NCBI GenBank assembly: GCA_001029295.1
Contig: LDXJ01000049.1
Coordinates: 1 to 64,000 of the forward strand
From: Peptococcaceae bacterium CEB3
Lineage (GTDB): Bacteria; Bacillota; Desulfitobacteriia; Desulfitobacteriales; Desulfitobacteriaceae
Length of the DNA: 64,000 nucleotides
Direction of reading: 5' to 3'
The notes beneath the pieces were generated by a model. That model was not told where the DNA came from, made no database searches, and saw only the letters and a list, made by a program, of their open reading frames with translations. Positions 26,161-34,200 of the stretch are shown here, in pieces. How positions within the stretch are numbered: position 1 is the stretch's first letter; each line of letters begins with the position of its first letter. The position numbers and the translations under genes are program-made.

Positions 26161-26637
26161 TTACCCATCCCTGTGCGGTGGAAAGTGTTCTTCCCACCAG
26201 GCTGCCGCTTTACGCCGGCCCGATTTGGCCGATTCAAGAAAAACCGCTTCCCCGAACCGGTATAGAAGAATACTCAGCCAACTCAGGACTCCGTAGAAGG
26301 GACGCATCAACCACGCCACCGCTCCGATCATCCCTCGAATTCCGCTGCCAGCCAGGCGGCCCATCCAGTCGAATACCCCGTAGGAGCGCAAGGCGAAATA
26401 CGTGACCTTGCTGCTCAGGATCCTGAGATACAACAAAAGCCCCACAACCACCCCAATGAAGGCATAAAGGCGGAAAGCCAAGAAATTGGCTCTTTGCAAG
26501 AAGAAGGCCAGGAGCAGCAATGCCAGCAAAGAAAAAAGGATATCACCGGCAAAAGTCAGAGCCGGACCCCAGCCCCGCCAGCGGCGCAGGGTGCGATACC
26601 AATCGAAAACGAATCCCACGAACATACCCGAGAGCAA
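26161..26637 (-). CDS. yabQ: Spore cortex biosynthesis protein YabQ
   Basis: Polytopic membrane protein of the mother cell required for cortex formation in B. subtilis. 158 residues from the first conventional start (a TTG). The opening LSGMFVGFVFDWYR and the following hydrophobic helices match YabQ; the C-terminus is basic and cytoplasmic. Family members begin about 10 residues earlier. Here the in-frame upstream residues (ISDFSALAWV) are present but no ATG, GTG or TTG precedes them. AGAGGGG lies about 9 nt before an ATT codon at 26667, so a non-canonical ATT start is possible. Follows yabP. Confidence 0.85.
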   Translation of the reverse strand: MLSGMFVGFVFDWYRTLRRWRGWGPALTFAGDILFSLLALLLLAFFLQRANFLAFRLYAFIGVVVGLLLYLRILSSKVTYFALRSYGVFDWMGRLAGSGIRGMIGAVAWLMRPFYGVLSWLSILLYRFGEAVFLESAKSGRRKAAAWWEEHFPPHRDG

Positions 26638-26686
26638 AACCCAAGCAAGTGCTGAAAAATCGGAAATCGCGCTTACCCCCTCTGGC

Positions 26687-26959
26687 TCATTTGAATATCC
26701 TGCCCAAGAAGCCCTCCCGCCCTCCCGCGCCGGTTTGGCGGGGATAGATCAAGGCATCGATGTGGCCGTTGATTTCCACAACACCATTGGGCAGATCGAG
26801 TTGCTTAATATCGAGTTTCTCTCCCTTGACGTGCAGCAACCCCTGCTCGGTCTCGAGCACGATCTCTTTCGGATCAAAGGTCTGAACCTTATAGATGCCC
26901 GTAAGCGTCATATTGCCGCGATCCTGCAGAACCAGACGGTGTCCTTTCTGTTTTTCCAC
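26687..26959 (-). CDS. yabP: Sporulation protein YabP
   Basis: About 90 residues, small soluble sporulation protein required with YabQ for cortex assembly. Conserved stretch: NMTLTGIYKVQTFDPKEIVLETEQGLLHVKGEKLDIKQLDL in pieces such as VQTFDPKEIVLET and LHVKGEKLDIKQLDL, ending FLGRIFK. The GTG at 26959 is preferred: GGAGGG lies 9 nt upstream and the length fits the family. ATG codons at 27034 and 27022 are in frame but lack a ribosome-binding site, and the first lies within the terminator hairpin. Confidence 0.88.
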   Translation of the reverse strand: MEKQKGHRLVLQDRGNMTLTGIYKVQTFDPKEIVLETEQGLLHVKGEKLDIKQLDLPNGVVEINGHIDALIYPRQTGAGGREGFLGRIFK

Positions 26960-27032
26960 TTCGCCCATCCCTCCAACACATTCCTGCTTAATCCATATTC
27001 TCCGCTCCCGGGGTTTAGACATCGCCAAAAGC

Positions 27033-27085
27033 AAAAGGGGCTGTCACATCACGGGCAATTAAGCCCGTTTTGCGACAGCCCCTTT
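27033..27085 (-). terminator. Y-shaped terminator overlapping the rqcP 3' end
   Basis: Minus strand outer stem AAAGGGGCTGTC / GACAGCCCCTTT (12 bp perfect) encloses an inner hairpin ACGGGC / GCCCGT, followed by TTTTGCTTTT. The last ~12 codons and the stop of rqcP lie inside the hairpin. yabP-yabQ downstream must therefore have a separate promoter, as expected for sporulation genes. Confidence 0.85.
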
Positions 27086-27333
27086 CTCTCGTCTCTAAGA
27101 ACTTCGTAGAGCAAATGTGCCTCGTCGGCACGAACCGTAGAGGGAACTCCCTTGACCCTGGCTTCCAGAACACGGTTTCCGACTTCAACCAAGAGGGTAT
27201 CTCCTATTTTTACTTCGCTCGACGGCTTGGCCACCCGCCCATTAATCTGGATCTTGTGGCCCTCACAGATATCCTTGGCCACGGATCTCCTTTTAATCAG
27301 ACGGGACACCTTTAAAAACTTGTCAACACGCAT
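27049..27333 (-). CDS. rqcP: RqcP (YabO), S4-domain ribosome quality-control factor
   Basis: Binds stalled 50S subunits and helps RqcH add alanine tails in Firmicutes. 94 residues with an S4 RNA-binding fold: MRVDKFLKVSRLIKRRSVAKD, GHKIQINGRVAKPSSEVKIGD and LVEVGNRVLEARV. The extreme C-terminus (GLSQNGLNCP) is encoded by the terminator hairpin rather than conserved sequence. Sits between hup and yabP, as in B. subtilis. Confidence 0.92.
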   Translation of the reverse strand: MRVDKFLKVSRLIKRRSVAKDICEGHKIQINGRVAKPSSEVKIGDTLLVEVGNRVLEARVKGVPSTVRADEAHLLYEVLRDERKGLSQNGLNCP

Positions 27334-27358
27334 GCCGGCCTCAACACCCGCGGCAGCC

Positions 27359-27634
27359 TTACGGCTGAACTGCGTCTTTCAGAGCTTTTCCCGCCTTAAA
27401 ACCCGGGACCTTGGAGGCAGGAATGGTAATCTTCTCTTTGGTTTGCGGGTTCAATCCCGTCCTTTCCGAGCGTTCTTTCACTTCGAAAGTTCCGAAGCCC
27501 ACCAGTTGTACCCTTTCCAGTTTTGCCAGCGTCTCTTCAATGACCGTAAAAACAGCATTAACCGCTTTTTCGGCATCCTTTTTGGACATGTCCGTTTTCT
27601 CAGCCACCGCGGCCACTAATTCAGCCTTGTTCAA
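27359..27634 (-). CDS. hup: DNA-binding protein HU
   Basis: Histone-like nucleoid protein. 91 residues from the TTG at 27634 ([17 protein letters not shown], the canonical HU start), with GGAGG seven bases upstream. [15 protein letters not shown], the beta-arm segment [28 protein letters not shown] and length match HU. Located between mazG and rqcP, a common arrangement. Confidence 0.96.
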   Translation of the reverse strand: MNKAELVAAVAEKTDMSKKDAEKAVNAVFTVIEETLAKLERVQLVGFGTFEVKERSERTGLNPQTKEKITIPASKVPGFKAGKALKDAVQP

Positions 27635-27702
27635 AATGCTCCCTCCCAAAGATTATTCGCCTTATATTTCGCGATAAATAAGCAAACTCCTGCAATGAAG
27701 CG

Positions 27703-29166
27703 CTAAACGACTGCAATTTTACCACTTTTTTCTTGGCTTTTTGCCTTTTCCCAATAAACATCCATCTCCGGCAACGACAGCCGAGTCCAATCGCGGCCGT
27801 CTTTCTCCGCCAAATCCAGCATGCGGACAAATCTGTCCTTAAATTTGGCCACTGCCGCCCGCAGAACCTCTTCGGCTTCCAACCCCAACAGCCGGGACAA
27901 GTTCACCAGCGCAAAAATCAGGTCGCCAAGTTCCTCCCGAATCCCATCCCCCCGCTCAAGCGCACTCTTTAGCTCGGCCAGCTCTTCTTGAACTTTACGC
28001 CAGGGTCCTTGCCAATCCTGCCAGTCGAAACCCGCCTTGGCTGCCCGGCGCTGTACTTCCGCCGCCTGCATCAAGGCCGGCAGGCTTTCCCTGGCTTTGA
28101 AATACCCGGCCCCCCCACCGTTCGCGGCTTTTTCCGTCTCTTTAACTCGCTCCCAAACCCGAACCACTTCTTCGGCGGTTTTGACCTTGTCGGAACCAAA
28201 GACGTGAGGATGACGCCGAAACAACTTTTCAATGAGCATACGCATGACATCGTGCAGGTTGAACCCATCCGACTCCGCGGCAATCTGCGCGTGAAAAACC
28301 ACTTGTAATAATAAGTCTCCCAATTCTTCACATAAATTATACGTGTCCCCGGCCTGAATAGCGTCCAAAACCTCGTAACTTTCCTCGATCAGGCAAGATT
28401 GCAGGGATTCGTGGGTCTGCTCCCTATCCCAGGGACAGCCATCCTCAGCCCGTAAGCGCTTCATAATCTCCTCGAGCCGCGGCAAGGAAGCTACGTTCTC
28501 CTGGGGAGGCACCGCCACGGCCGTAAGGTGATCAAAGACCTGGCGGTCCAATTCATAAAGCGGAATCCGAACCTTTTGGGGAGTGGCGCCTCCCAACCCC
28601 CTCAGGACGTACACCGGCGCTTCATCCGGGTAGCTCTCCATCAAGTCCAGCTTCAGATCGGAAGCGACTAAAGCGCTGTGAACCTGCGGCACGACCAACC
28701 ATTCCCTGCCCGTCAGAGCGGCACTCTTTAAACCGCCGCACTCCCGGACCAGGAGCCCTTCGGCCGGGTCCAAGGACAGCGCCGTATAGGCCTCATCCAG
28801 GAAACTCAACGCCGGGTAGACAATAACTTCGACGACCTGCCCCAATTCTTCTTGCAGGAGGCTGACCGTCTTTTCCGCCACCTTGGGATGCCCCGGAACC
28901 GCATACACTACCTCGGCCCTTTGGGACAATTCCTCCCGTAAACGCGCGACAATGCGCTCGTACACCCCTTCGAACGTCTCTTCTTCCCCATAAATATAGT
29001 CAAAGGGAACGAAAGTCACTCCTTCTCCTCTGAGTTCCTCAACACAGGGATGCCGCTCTGTCCGGACAAAGACCCGATCCGCCTGCTTCAACTTCCGGTA
29101 GCTCTCCAAGGTCAGCTTGTCCGCCCCGGCCGGGCCGAGACCGATAATATGCAACCTGGCTTTCAC
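27703..29166 (-). CDS. mazG: YabN-type fusion: tetrapyrrole methylase-like domain + MazG pyrophosphohydrolase
   Basis: About 487 residues. The N-terminal ~210 residues are a SAM-dependent methylase-like fold (IIGLGPAGADKLTLESYRKLKQ, VVYAVPGHPKVAEKTV); the C-terminal part is MazG (EDGCPWDREQTHESLQSCLIEE, EELGDLLLQVVFHAQIA) with EExxE-type metal sites, hydrolysing non-canonical NTPs. Same architecture as B. subtilis YabN. The GTG at 29166 has GGAGGTG upstream. TTGCTT and TAAAAT with 16-bp spacing (29187-29214) could be its promoter. Confidence 0.93.
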   Translation of the reverse strand: MKARLHIIGLGPAGADKLTLESYRKLKQADRVFVRTERHPCVEELRGEGVTFVPFDYIYGEEETFEGVYERIVARLREELSQRAEVVYAVPGHPKVAEKTVSLLQEELGQVVEVIVYPALSFLDEAYTALSLDPAEGLLVRECGGLKSAALTGREWLVVPQVHSALVASDLKLDLMESYPDEAPVYVLRGLGGATPQKVRIPLYELDRQVFDHLTAVAVPPQENVASLPRLEEIMKRLRAEDGCPWDREQTHESLQSCLIEESYEVLDAIQAGDTYNLCEELGDLLLQVVFHAQIAAESDGFNLHDVMRMLIEKLFRRHPHVFGSDKVKTAEEVVRVWERVKETEKAANGGGAGYFKARESLPALMQAAEVQRRAAKAGFDWQDWQGPWRKVQEELAELKSALERGDGIREELGDLIFALVNLSRLLGLEAEEVLRAAVAKFKDRFVRMLDLAEKDGRDWTRLSLPEMDVYWEKAKSQEKSGKIAVV

Positions 29167-29203
29167 TTGCCCCACCTCCACCTGTTATTTTAGCGGGCCG
29201 GGA

Positions 29204-29241
29204 CGAAAAAGCAAACAGACTACGATATAGAACCGTAGTCT
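29204..29241 (-). terminator. Intrinsic terminator of spoVT
   Basis: Minus strand AGACTACG / CGTAGTCT (8 bp, 9-nt loop), then a T-rich tail containing CTTTTTC. It lies 25 bp past the spoVT stop. Confidence 0.75.
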
Positions 29242-29265
29242 TGCTCAAGCGCTCACTGGGAATTT

Positions 29266-29829
29266 CTATTGTTCCATTTGCTTGGCCAAGAAACCCGCCG
29301 CTGTTTCCACCAGCTTAGCCTCCAGTTCCCCCATTTTGACGGCCGGATCTTTGGACATGAGGATCACGGCCCCAATGGGGTCGCCCTCGGCAATGATCGG
29401 GGCAATTATTTCGCAGCTGAGCTTGCACTTTTCGTCCTCATCATTTTCGGGGCAGGTCTTGCACTGGGCGTGCTCACCCGCCTTCTCAATGTGAATCAGT
29501 TTCCGATCTTCCATAGCCTTTTCTGTTGCCGGTCCCAGAGGTTTGTTTAAGTACTCTTTCTTCGAAGCGCCCGCAACCGCGATAATCATATCCCGATCCG
29601 CGATACAGGCAATATGTCCGGTTGCTTCATAGAGAGAATCCGCATACTCTCTGGCAAATTCCCCCAGCTCGCCGATCGGCGAGTACTTCTTAAGGATAAC
29701 CTCCCCCTCACGGTCGACAAAGATCTCCAGCGGGTCACCTTCTCTTATGCGAAGCGTCCGACGAATTTCTTTAGGAATAACGACCCGGCCCAGATCGTCA
29801 ATCCGCCTCACGATGCCTGTTGCTTTCAT
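29266..29829 (-). CDS. spoVT: Stage V sporulation protein T, with extra cysteine cluster
   Basis: Forespore transcription regulator acting on sigma-G genes. 187 residues. The N-terminal AbrB-type swapped-hairpin DNA-binding domain (MKATGIVRRIDDLGRVVIPK, about 1-50) precedes a GAF-like domain. The GAF part contains QCKTCPENDEDEKCKLSCE (about 122-141), four cysteines in a C-x2-C...C-x3-C array that B. subtilis SpoVT lacks. This could bind zinc or an Fe-S cluster. The end ETAAGFLAKQMEQ is conserved. ATG start with a GGAGGG-type site. A sigma-G-like promoter lies upstream. Confidence 0.95.
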   Translation of the reverse strand: MKATGIVRRIDDLGRVVIPKEIRRTLRIREGDPLEIFVDREGEVILKKYSPIGELGEFAREYADSLYEATGHIACIADRDMIIAVAGASKKEYLNKPLGPATEKAMEDRKLIHIEKAGEHAQCKTCPENDEDEKCKLSCEIIAPIIAEGDPIGAVILMSKDPAVKMGELEAKLVETAAGFLAKQMEQ

Positions 29830-29948
29830 GGATGCCCTTCCCTCCTTTTGTCGTCCCAGTCCGCCGGCCTTGGCGGCGATAAATCTCTGACCGATCCGGC
29901 CCGCGTGGCAACTTTAAATCCGCCGGCCAATGGCTTTAATTTCATAAA

Positions 29949-29979
29949 TAGTATATATCCCGCCCTCAGAGATTATTCA
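29949..29979 (-). promoter_or_regulatory. Sigma-G-like promoter of spoVT
   Basis: Minus strand TGAATA (complement of 29974-29979) and TATACTA (complement of 29949-29955) with 18-bp spacing match the sigma-G pattern (GNATR / CATNNTA) apart from the first base of the -10. spoVT is sigma-G-dependent in B. subtilis. Confidence 0.6.
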
Positions 29980-30026
29980 TTTTTTTCCAAGCCGTTGAAA
30001 ACTTAGTTGAACTGGGGTTTAAACGC

Positions 30027-30059
30027 AGAAAAGGAAAGCGCTCCATAAAAACGCTTTCC
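30027..30059 (-). terminator. Intrinsic terminator of prsA
   Basis: Minus strand GGAAAGCG / CGCTTTCC (8 bp) followed by TTTTCT. It lies about 140 bp past the prsA stop, with a dispersed repeat between. Confidence 0.7.
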
Positions 30060-30093
30060 CTCTCATAGACTCCTTTTTTTTCCAAACGCATGA

Positions 30094-30180
30094 CACCGAA
30101 GTCATCCTCACCGCACAAGCATTCTTTGAAAGCTTGCGGTTCAGCGATAGTGTCCACAGGACACTATCGTGATGTTCAGC
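30094..30180 (-). repeat. 87-bp dispersed repeat, copy 1
   Basis: 93% identical (6 substitutions, no gaps) to 52450-52536. Contains a 10-bp perfect hairpin GATAGTGTCC/GGACACTATC and an ACCGC...GCTTGCGGT stem. The minus strand has an open frame starting GTG and reading DTIAEPQA...LCGEDDF; the other copy uses ATG. Homology stops sharply at both ends. Located 15 bp after the prsA stop. Confidence 0.85.
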
Positions 30181-30195
30181 TTAAGCTGAACGAGT

Positions 30196-31173
30196 TCACT
30201 TTGCCGGGGCGGGTGTGGGGGCGGCCGGAGTGGGCGCGGGCGCAAAGCCGTGGGCGTAATCGACTGTTGCCTTTTTCATCAGGGCATTCATGTAGGTCTG
30301 AAACTTGGCGTCTTTAGCGCCGGTTAGGGCGTCCTGCTCGACCTGAGTCTTTTCCGCGTTAAAATCGGGGGTCACGGCCGGCTTATGTGCCTCCACCAAG
30401 ATGACATGATAACCATACGAAGACTTAACCGGCGTCTGCGACCATGTCCCGACTTTCTGGGAGAAGGCCGCCTTGGCGAAGCCGGGATCCATCTGGCTCT
30501 GGGTGAAAAAGCCAAGCTCCCCGCCTTTGTCTTTGCTGCCCGGATCGATCGACTTCTCCTTAGCCAGTTGGGCAAAATTCGCGCCTTTGTCTTTGTTCAA
30601 TTCCGAGATGATTTGTTCGGCTTCCGCCTTTGTCTTGACCAGGATGTGCCTGGCCTCCACCTCTTCCGGATGGCCGTACTGGGATTTATGGGCGTTAAAA
30701 TAATTTTGCACGTCGCTGGCACTGACTTTTACCCCGGTACTGACCTTCTGGTACAGGGCCAGGAAATCCAAAAGCTCCGGTTCCGTCATCCCCTGCTGTT
30801 TCAGCGCATCCTGAAATTTCGCTTCCGTCCCGAAATTCTTTTTCAGCCCCGCTTCCTGCTGCTTGACCTGGCTGTCATTCGTGCTGAGACCCAGTTTTCT
30901 TACCTCCTGAGAGATGACATCCCCTTCCACCATGCGCTGCAGAATATTGTTCTTCAGTTGGGCCTCCGCCTGTTTCCCCTGGGCGGAGGTAAAATCCATC
31001 CCCTGGGTCTTGTATAAAGCTTCGGATGCCGCAACCCGTTGGTCAAAATCAGTTTGGGATATGGCCTGCCCATTTACCCTGGCCACCCATTTCCCGCCTG
31101 TCAATGAGCACCCCGCCGTCGCCAAAAGAACCACCAAGGCTCCGGCCACTATTCCCAACCGGGCTCTTTTCAA
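30196..31173 (-). CDS. prsA: PrsA/SurA-type peptidyl-prolyl isomerase lipoprotein
   Basis: Extracytoplasmic foldase anchored by a lipid. 325 residues: signal peptide with lipobox LLATAGC (cysteine near 22), an N-terminal SurA-like helical region, a parvulin domain (about 165-260: EVEARHILVKTKAEAEQII, NFAQLAKEKSIDPGSKDKGGELGFF, YGYHVILVEAHKP), and an Ala/Pro-rich tail (APTPAAPTPAPAK). TTG start preceded by AGGAAAGG. Own sigma-A promoter overlaps the mfd 3' end. B. subtilis has no prsA at this position. Confidence 0.93.
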   Translation of the reverse strand: MKRARLGIVAGALVVLLATAGCSLTGGKWVARVNGQAISQTDFDQRVAASEALYKTQGMDFTSAQGKQAEAQLKNNILQRMVEGDVISQEVRKLGLSTNDSQVKQQEAGLKKNFGTEAKFQDALKQQGMTEPELLDFLALYQKVSTGVKVSASDVQNYFNAHKSQYGHPEEVEARHILVKTKAEAEQIISELNKDKGANFAQLAKEKSIDPGSKDKGGELGFFTQSQMDPGFAKAAFSQKVGTWSQTPVKSSYGYHVILVEAHKPAVTPDFNAEKTQVEQDALTGAKDAKFQTYMNALMKKATVDYAHGFAPAPTPAAPTPAPAK

Positions 31174-31207
31174 TCAATCCACGACCTTTCCTAAATCCAA
31201 TGCCACC

Positions 31208-31236
31208 ATTATATCAAGCAGATGGACGCTCTGCAA
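31208..31236 (-). promoter_or_regulatory. prsA promoter (sigma-A)
   Basis: Minus strand TTGCAG (complement of 31231-31236), 17-bp spacer, TATAAT (complement of 31208-31213). The -35 lies inside the end of mfd. Confidence 0.65.
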
Positions 31237-34200
31237 TGTCGAAAAAAGTCGTAAGCGTCTCCCGCACTGCCTTTAACAATTGCGTCTGGTCCAGAATCCT
31301 TACCCTGACCTTGCATTCCAACCGTCCGTCCGCGGAGGTACCGAAAGCCAGGGGATACCGGCAATTGGAAGCCACCTGCATCAGCTTTTCTCCGCTCAGC
31401 CCCGGGTCGGCCGCAAAACGTAAAGTTACCTGCTGTTTGTTCTGCTGGATCTGTTCGATCTTCAACTCGCCGGCCAGCCACTTGAGCCGGACGATGTGCA
31501 ACAAGTTTTCCACTTCCCGGGGTGGTGTACCGAAGCGATCTATGAGTTCATCCAGCATCTCGGCCAGAGCGTTCTCATCTTGAATCTGCGCCATCCGTTG
31601 ATAAAGGGAGGCTTTTAAGCCCGCGTCCCCAATGTAATCGTCAGGTAAAAAAGCGTCAACCCGGAGTTCAATACTCGGTTCCACCCGGGCCTCAACCGTT
31701 TCCCCCCGGATTTCGGCCACAGCCTCGCGCAGCATCTGAACATAGAGGTCGAACCCAACCGCCGCCACATGACCGTGCTGCTGCGCGCCGATGATATTTC
31801 CGGCTCCCCGGATCTCCAGATCCCGCATAGCGATCTTGAAACCCGAGCCGAACTCCGTAAATTCCCGAATGGCGGCCAGCCTTTTTTCCGCGACTTCCGA
31901 GAGCACCTTTTGCGGTTTATACAAAAAGTAAGCGAACGCCTTGCGATTGGAGCGGCCCACGCGCCCCCTGATCTGGTAAAGTTGGGCCAAACCCAAGCGA
32001 TCCGATTCATCCACAATGAGCGTGTTCACATTGGGCATGTCAAGACCGCTTTCAATAATTGTCGTGGCAATGAGCACATCGGTCTCTCCCTCCAGAAAAG
32101 CGAGCATTTCCCGTTCCAGGGCAACCTCGTTCATCTGTCCGTGAGCAATTCCGTAACGGGCCTCCGGCACCAGTTCCCGTAAAAAATAAGAGACTTGATC
32201 CATATCCTCCACCCGGTTGTGCACATAAAAGACCTGGCCGCCCCGCTGGATCTCCCGCCGCATCGCCTCGCGGACCAGTTCCGGACGGAACTCCGCGACA
32301 TAGGTCTGAACCGGATAGCGGTCTTCCGGAGGGGTCTCGATCACACTCATATCGCGGACTCCAATCATGGACATGTGCAGCGTCCGGGGAATCGGGGTCG
32401 CCGAGAGGGTCAGTACGTCCACGTTGGCCTTGAGAGATTTGAGCTTTTCCTTATGGGCCACGCCAAACCTCTGTTCCTCATCTATGATCAGAAGGCCCAA
32501 ATCTTTAAATTTCACTTGGTCCGAAATCAAGCGGTGCGTTCCGACAACTACGTCGATGGAACCAGTCTTCAGTCCCCCCATGATCGCTTTCTGCTCTTTG
32601 GCGCTCCGGAAACGGCTCAGCATCTCGATGGTCACCGGATAACCCATGAAGCGTTCCCGGAAAGTATTGAAGTGCTGTTGGGCCAAGATCGTAGTCGGGA
32701 CGAGAACGGCCACCTGTTTACTGTCCATCACCGCTTTAAATACGGCTCTCAAAGCCACCTCCGTCTTGCCGTAGCCCACATCCCCGCAGAGCAGGCGGTC
32801 CATGGGCCGGCTGCGCATCATGTCTTCTTTGACCTCCACAATGCACTGCAATTGATCCGGGGTCTCCTGGTAAGGAAATTTTTCCTCGAATTCCCGCTGC
32901 CAGACATTATCCGGCCCGAAACCGAAACCTTTGGTCGCTTCCCGTTGAGCGTAAAGCTTGACCAGGTCAAAAGCCAGTTCCTTAACGGCGCTGCGCGCTT
33001 TTGACTTCACCTTATGCCATTCATTGCCGCCCAATTTGTAAAGTTTCGGCACACTGTCTCCCTCGCTGCCCAAATACTTCTGCAAAAGATGCAATTGGTC
33101 AAGAGGAATATAAAGACGGTCCTCCCCGGCATAGCGCACTGTAAAATAGTCTTTCTCCACTCCTCCGATGGTCAGGCGCTCAATGCCCACAAACTGCCCG
33201 ATACCGTGCTGGACGTGCACCACATAGTCTCCCGGCTTAAGGTCCGCCAGAAGAACCTTTGGGGCGCTCTTTTTCGGGGCGGCCGGTTTCGGAGCGGTCC
33301 CCGGCCCTTTACGTTCCCGTTTATAGATCTCCAATTCCGTCAAAATCACCAGTTTACCCAGAGGCAACTCGAACCCGTGATCGATCGAAAATGGGTAAAC
33401 GTAGACATTCCCTCCTTCCACCGGGTCGGAGAGACCGCGGCGGTAGGCTGTTACCCCCAGATCCTTGAGACCTTGAAGCAAACGGCTGCCGTGTTCCTGA
33501 TCCCCGGCGAACAAAGCGATGACATTTCCCTGGCTTTTCCAGCGCCCTATCTCATCCACCAACATACGGGTCTTTCCCATGAATCCGGTCAAGGGCCGGG
33601 CCGACAAATTGAAAACCCTTTTCGGCGTAAGCCCCGGCGCCTCTCTCAAAAGCGTTGATAGGCCCACGATCGGCCGATCCGAGCCCAAACGCATAATATC
33701 TTCATAGTCCAGGAATTGCTTCTCGGGGTTAAAAAACGCGTCCCCATGTTCCAACTGGCGGGTGAACTCCTCCATCCTCTCCCTCTCCTGGAAATCGAGC
33801 TGCTCTTTAATCCGCAGGGGCTCGTCAAGAACCACCAAACGATCGGAGGAAAGGTAGGAAAAGAAAGTTACCAGTTCTTCTTGCCCCATACCGAGAAAAG
33901 GATAGACGTTTTCATCGACAAACCCCTGCTCCAGCCGCGTTTCAATATGGGCGGCTTTTTCCAGTATGCGGTCGGCAGCGTCCGGTTTGCCCAACCTCTG
34001 CAAACGCCCCGAGGCCCGGCGGGCCTGTGCCTTCACTTCCCATCGCAGGTGCTCTGTTTCTTCTTTGGTCAGAATGTACTCCAGAACCGGCGGAACCCTC
34101 ACCTCTGCCTGGGCGGCTATTGACTTCTGCGACTCTATATCGAAGGTGCGGAGGGAATCCACCTCATCATCGAAAAATTCCAGGCGCACGGCATCTCCGC

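Noticed and set aside
27000-27034. ATG starts at 27034 and 27022 for yabP
   Set aside because: No ribosome-binding site; the first lies in the terminator hairpin. The GTG at 26959 has a proper site and fits family length.
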